This document shows, piece after piece, positions 63,880 through 64,000 of a stretch of DNA of 64,000 nucleotides; the stretch's first letter is position 1; every line of letters starts with the position of its first letter. A program made the translations under genes and the position numbers. The stretch is from Fontivita pretiosa (lineage in GTDB: Bacteria; Planctomycetota; Phycisphaerae; Tepidisphaerales; Tepidisphaeraceae). The notes beneath the pieces are model-generated. The model searched no databases and was not told the DNA's origin. It saw nothing but the letters and a program-made list of their open reading frames with translations. The DNA is taken from assembly GCF_050410795.1 (NCBI RefSeq), contig NZ_CP191258.1, forward strand, positions 310,001 to 374,000, given 5' to 3'.

Positions 63880-63999
63880 CTAATTCGGCCCCCGCTGTTC
63901 CTCTTGTGGTGCTTCCGAACGGCCCGGCGGCTCTGTCAGTTTCTGCACGCCAATTCCGACCTTTCGTTTGAGTGGTATTACAAAGCCACCTTTTAACAG
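63880..63999 (-). CDS. Possible 3' end of an unknown gene, cut by the window edge
   Basis: An open minus-strand frame of 39 codons enters from the right edge and ends at TAG (63880-63882). It reads LLKGGFVIPLKRKVGIGVQK, then a short Pro/Glu/Gln-rich end (EAPQEEQRGPN). No family was recognised and the frame may be chance. Confidence 0.22.
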   Translation of the reverse strand: MLKGGFVIPLKRKVGIGVQKLTEPPGRSEAPQEEQRGPN

Positions 64000-64000
64000 A

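Overview
The window (about 64 kb, GC-rich) looks like the chromosome of a planctomycete, most likely a Phycisphaerae-type lineage. The pointers are PEP-CTERM tails, planctomycete-style LEPR-XLL N-termini (LEPRRLL, LESRRLM), dockerin-like double EF-hands ending in NWQ, a DUF1501/DUF1800 pair, an outer-membrane BamA-Skp-LpxD operon, and futalosine-type menaquinone synthesis (mqnD). No CRISPR array, tRNA, rRNA operon, prophage or transposase gene was seen. Most genes are housekeeping or envelope genes.

Layout. 1-3.2 kb (minus): adenosylcobalamin-dependent ribonucleotide reductase nrdJ, cut by the window edge and interrupted by the start of an intein at its active-site cysteine; two related lipoproteins; dcd. 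3.8-8.4 kb: a secreted sugar dehydrogenase (GSDH + dockerin-like + PEP-CTERM), a PglX/type IIG-like DNA adenine methyltransferase whose N-terminus is frameshifted, and a PilZ protein. 8.4-13.7 kb (minus): NAD-type isocitrate dehydrogenase, a PEP-CTERM metzincin protease, a LURP-one-like protein, a polytopic membrane protein and infC with an AUU start. 14-22.2 kb (plus): queC, the bamA-skp-lpxD operon behind a good sigma-70 promoter and closed by a terminator, murD, and an orphan lipoprotein secretin. 22.2-31.7 kb: a second sugar dehydrogenase, an esterase-like protein, the cmk-plsC-mazG cluster, a 21-bp REP-like palindrome, an outer-membrane protein, a multicopper oxidase, nadK, a four-helix-bundle gene boxed by inverted heptamer arrays, and the SRP RNA gene.

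31.7-45.2 kb: yjbQ, a MacB-like permease, a HIT protein, a small basic protein, a D-2-hydroxyacid dehydrogenase, a methyltransferase, 6-phosphogluconolactonase, a PEP-CTERM protein, a Uma2 nuclease, and the prkA-yeaH-spoVR stress cluster with four small envelope genes set inside it. 45.6-64 kb: the DUF1501/DUF1800 pair, mqnD, a dockerin/PEP-CTERM protein, gpsA, a phosphoribosyltransferase/DUF5335/hydrolase trio, a DksA-like protein that has lost most zinc ligands, two large secreted proteins (one a subtilase), a GT39-like membrane glycosyltransferase, and degraded coding remnants at the right edge.

How they fit together. BamA, Skp, LpxD, MurD, the secretin and the outer-membrane protein serve the diderm envelope. 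The secreted proteins use either a C-terminal PEP-CTERM tail or an N-terminal LEPR-XLL motif, never both in this window. NrdJ, Dcd, Cmk and MazG belong to nucleotide metabolism. Several genes (mqnD, queC, the Uma2 gene, pgl) have a -10 box only 6-9 nt before the ATG, which suggests leaderless or near-leaderless mRNAs.
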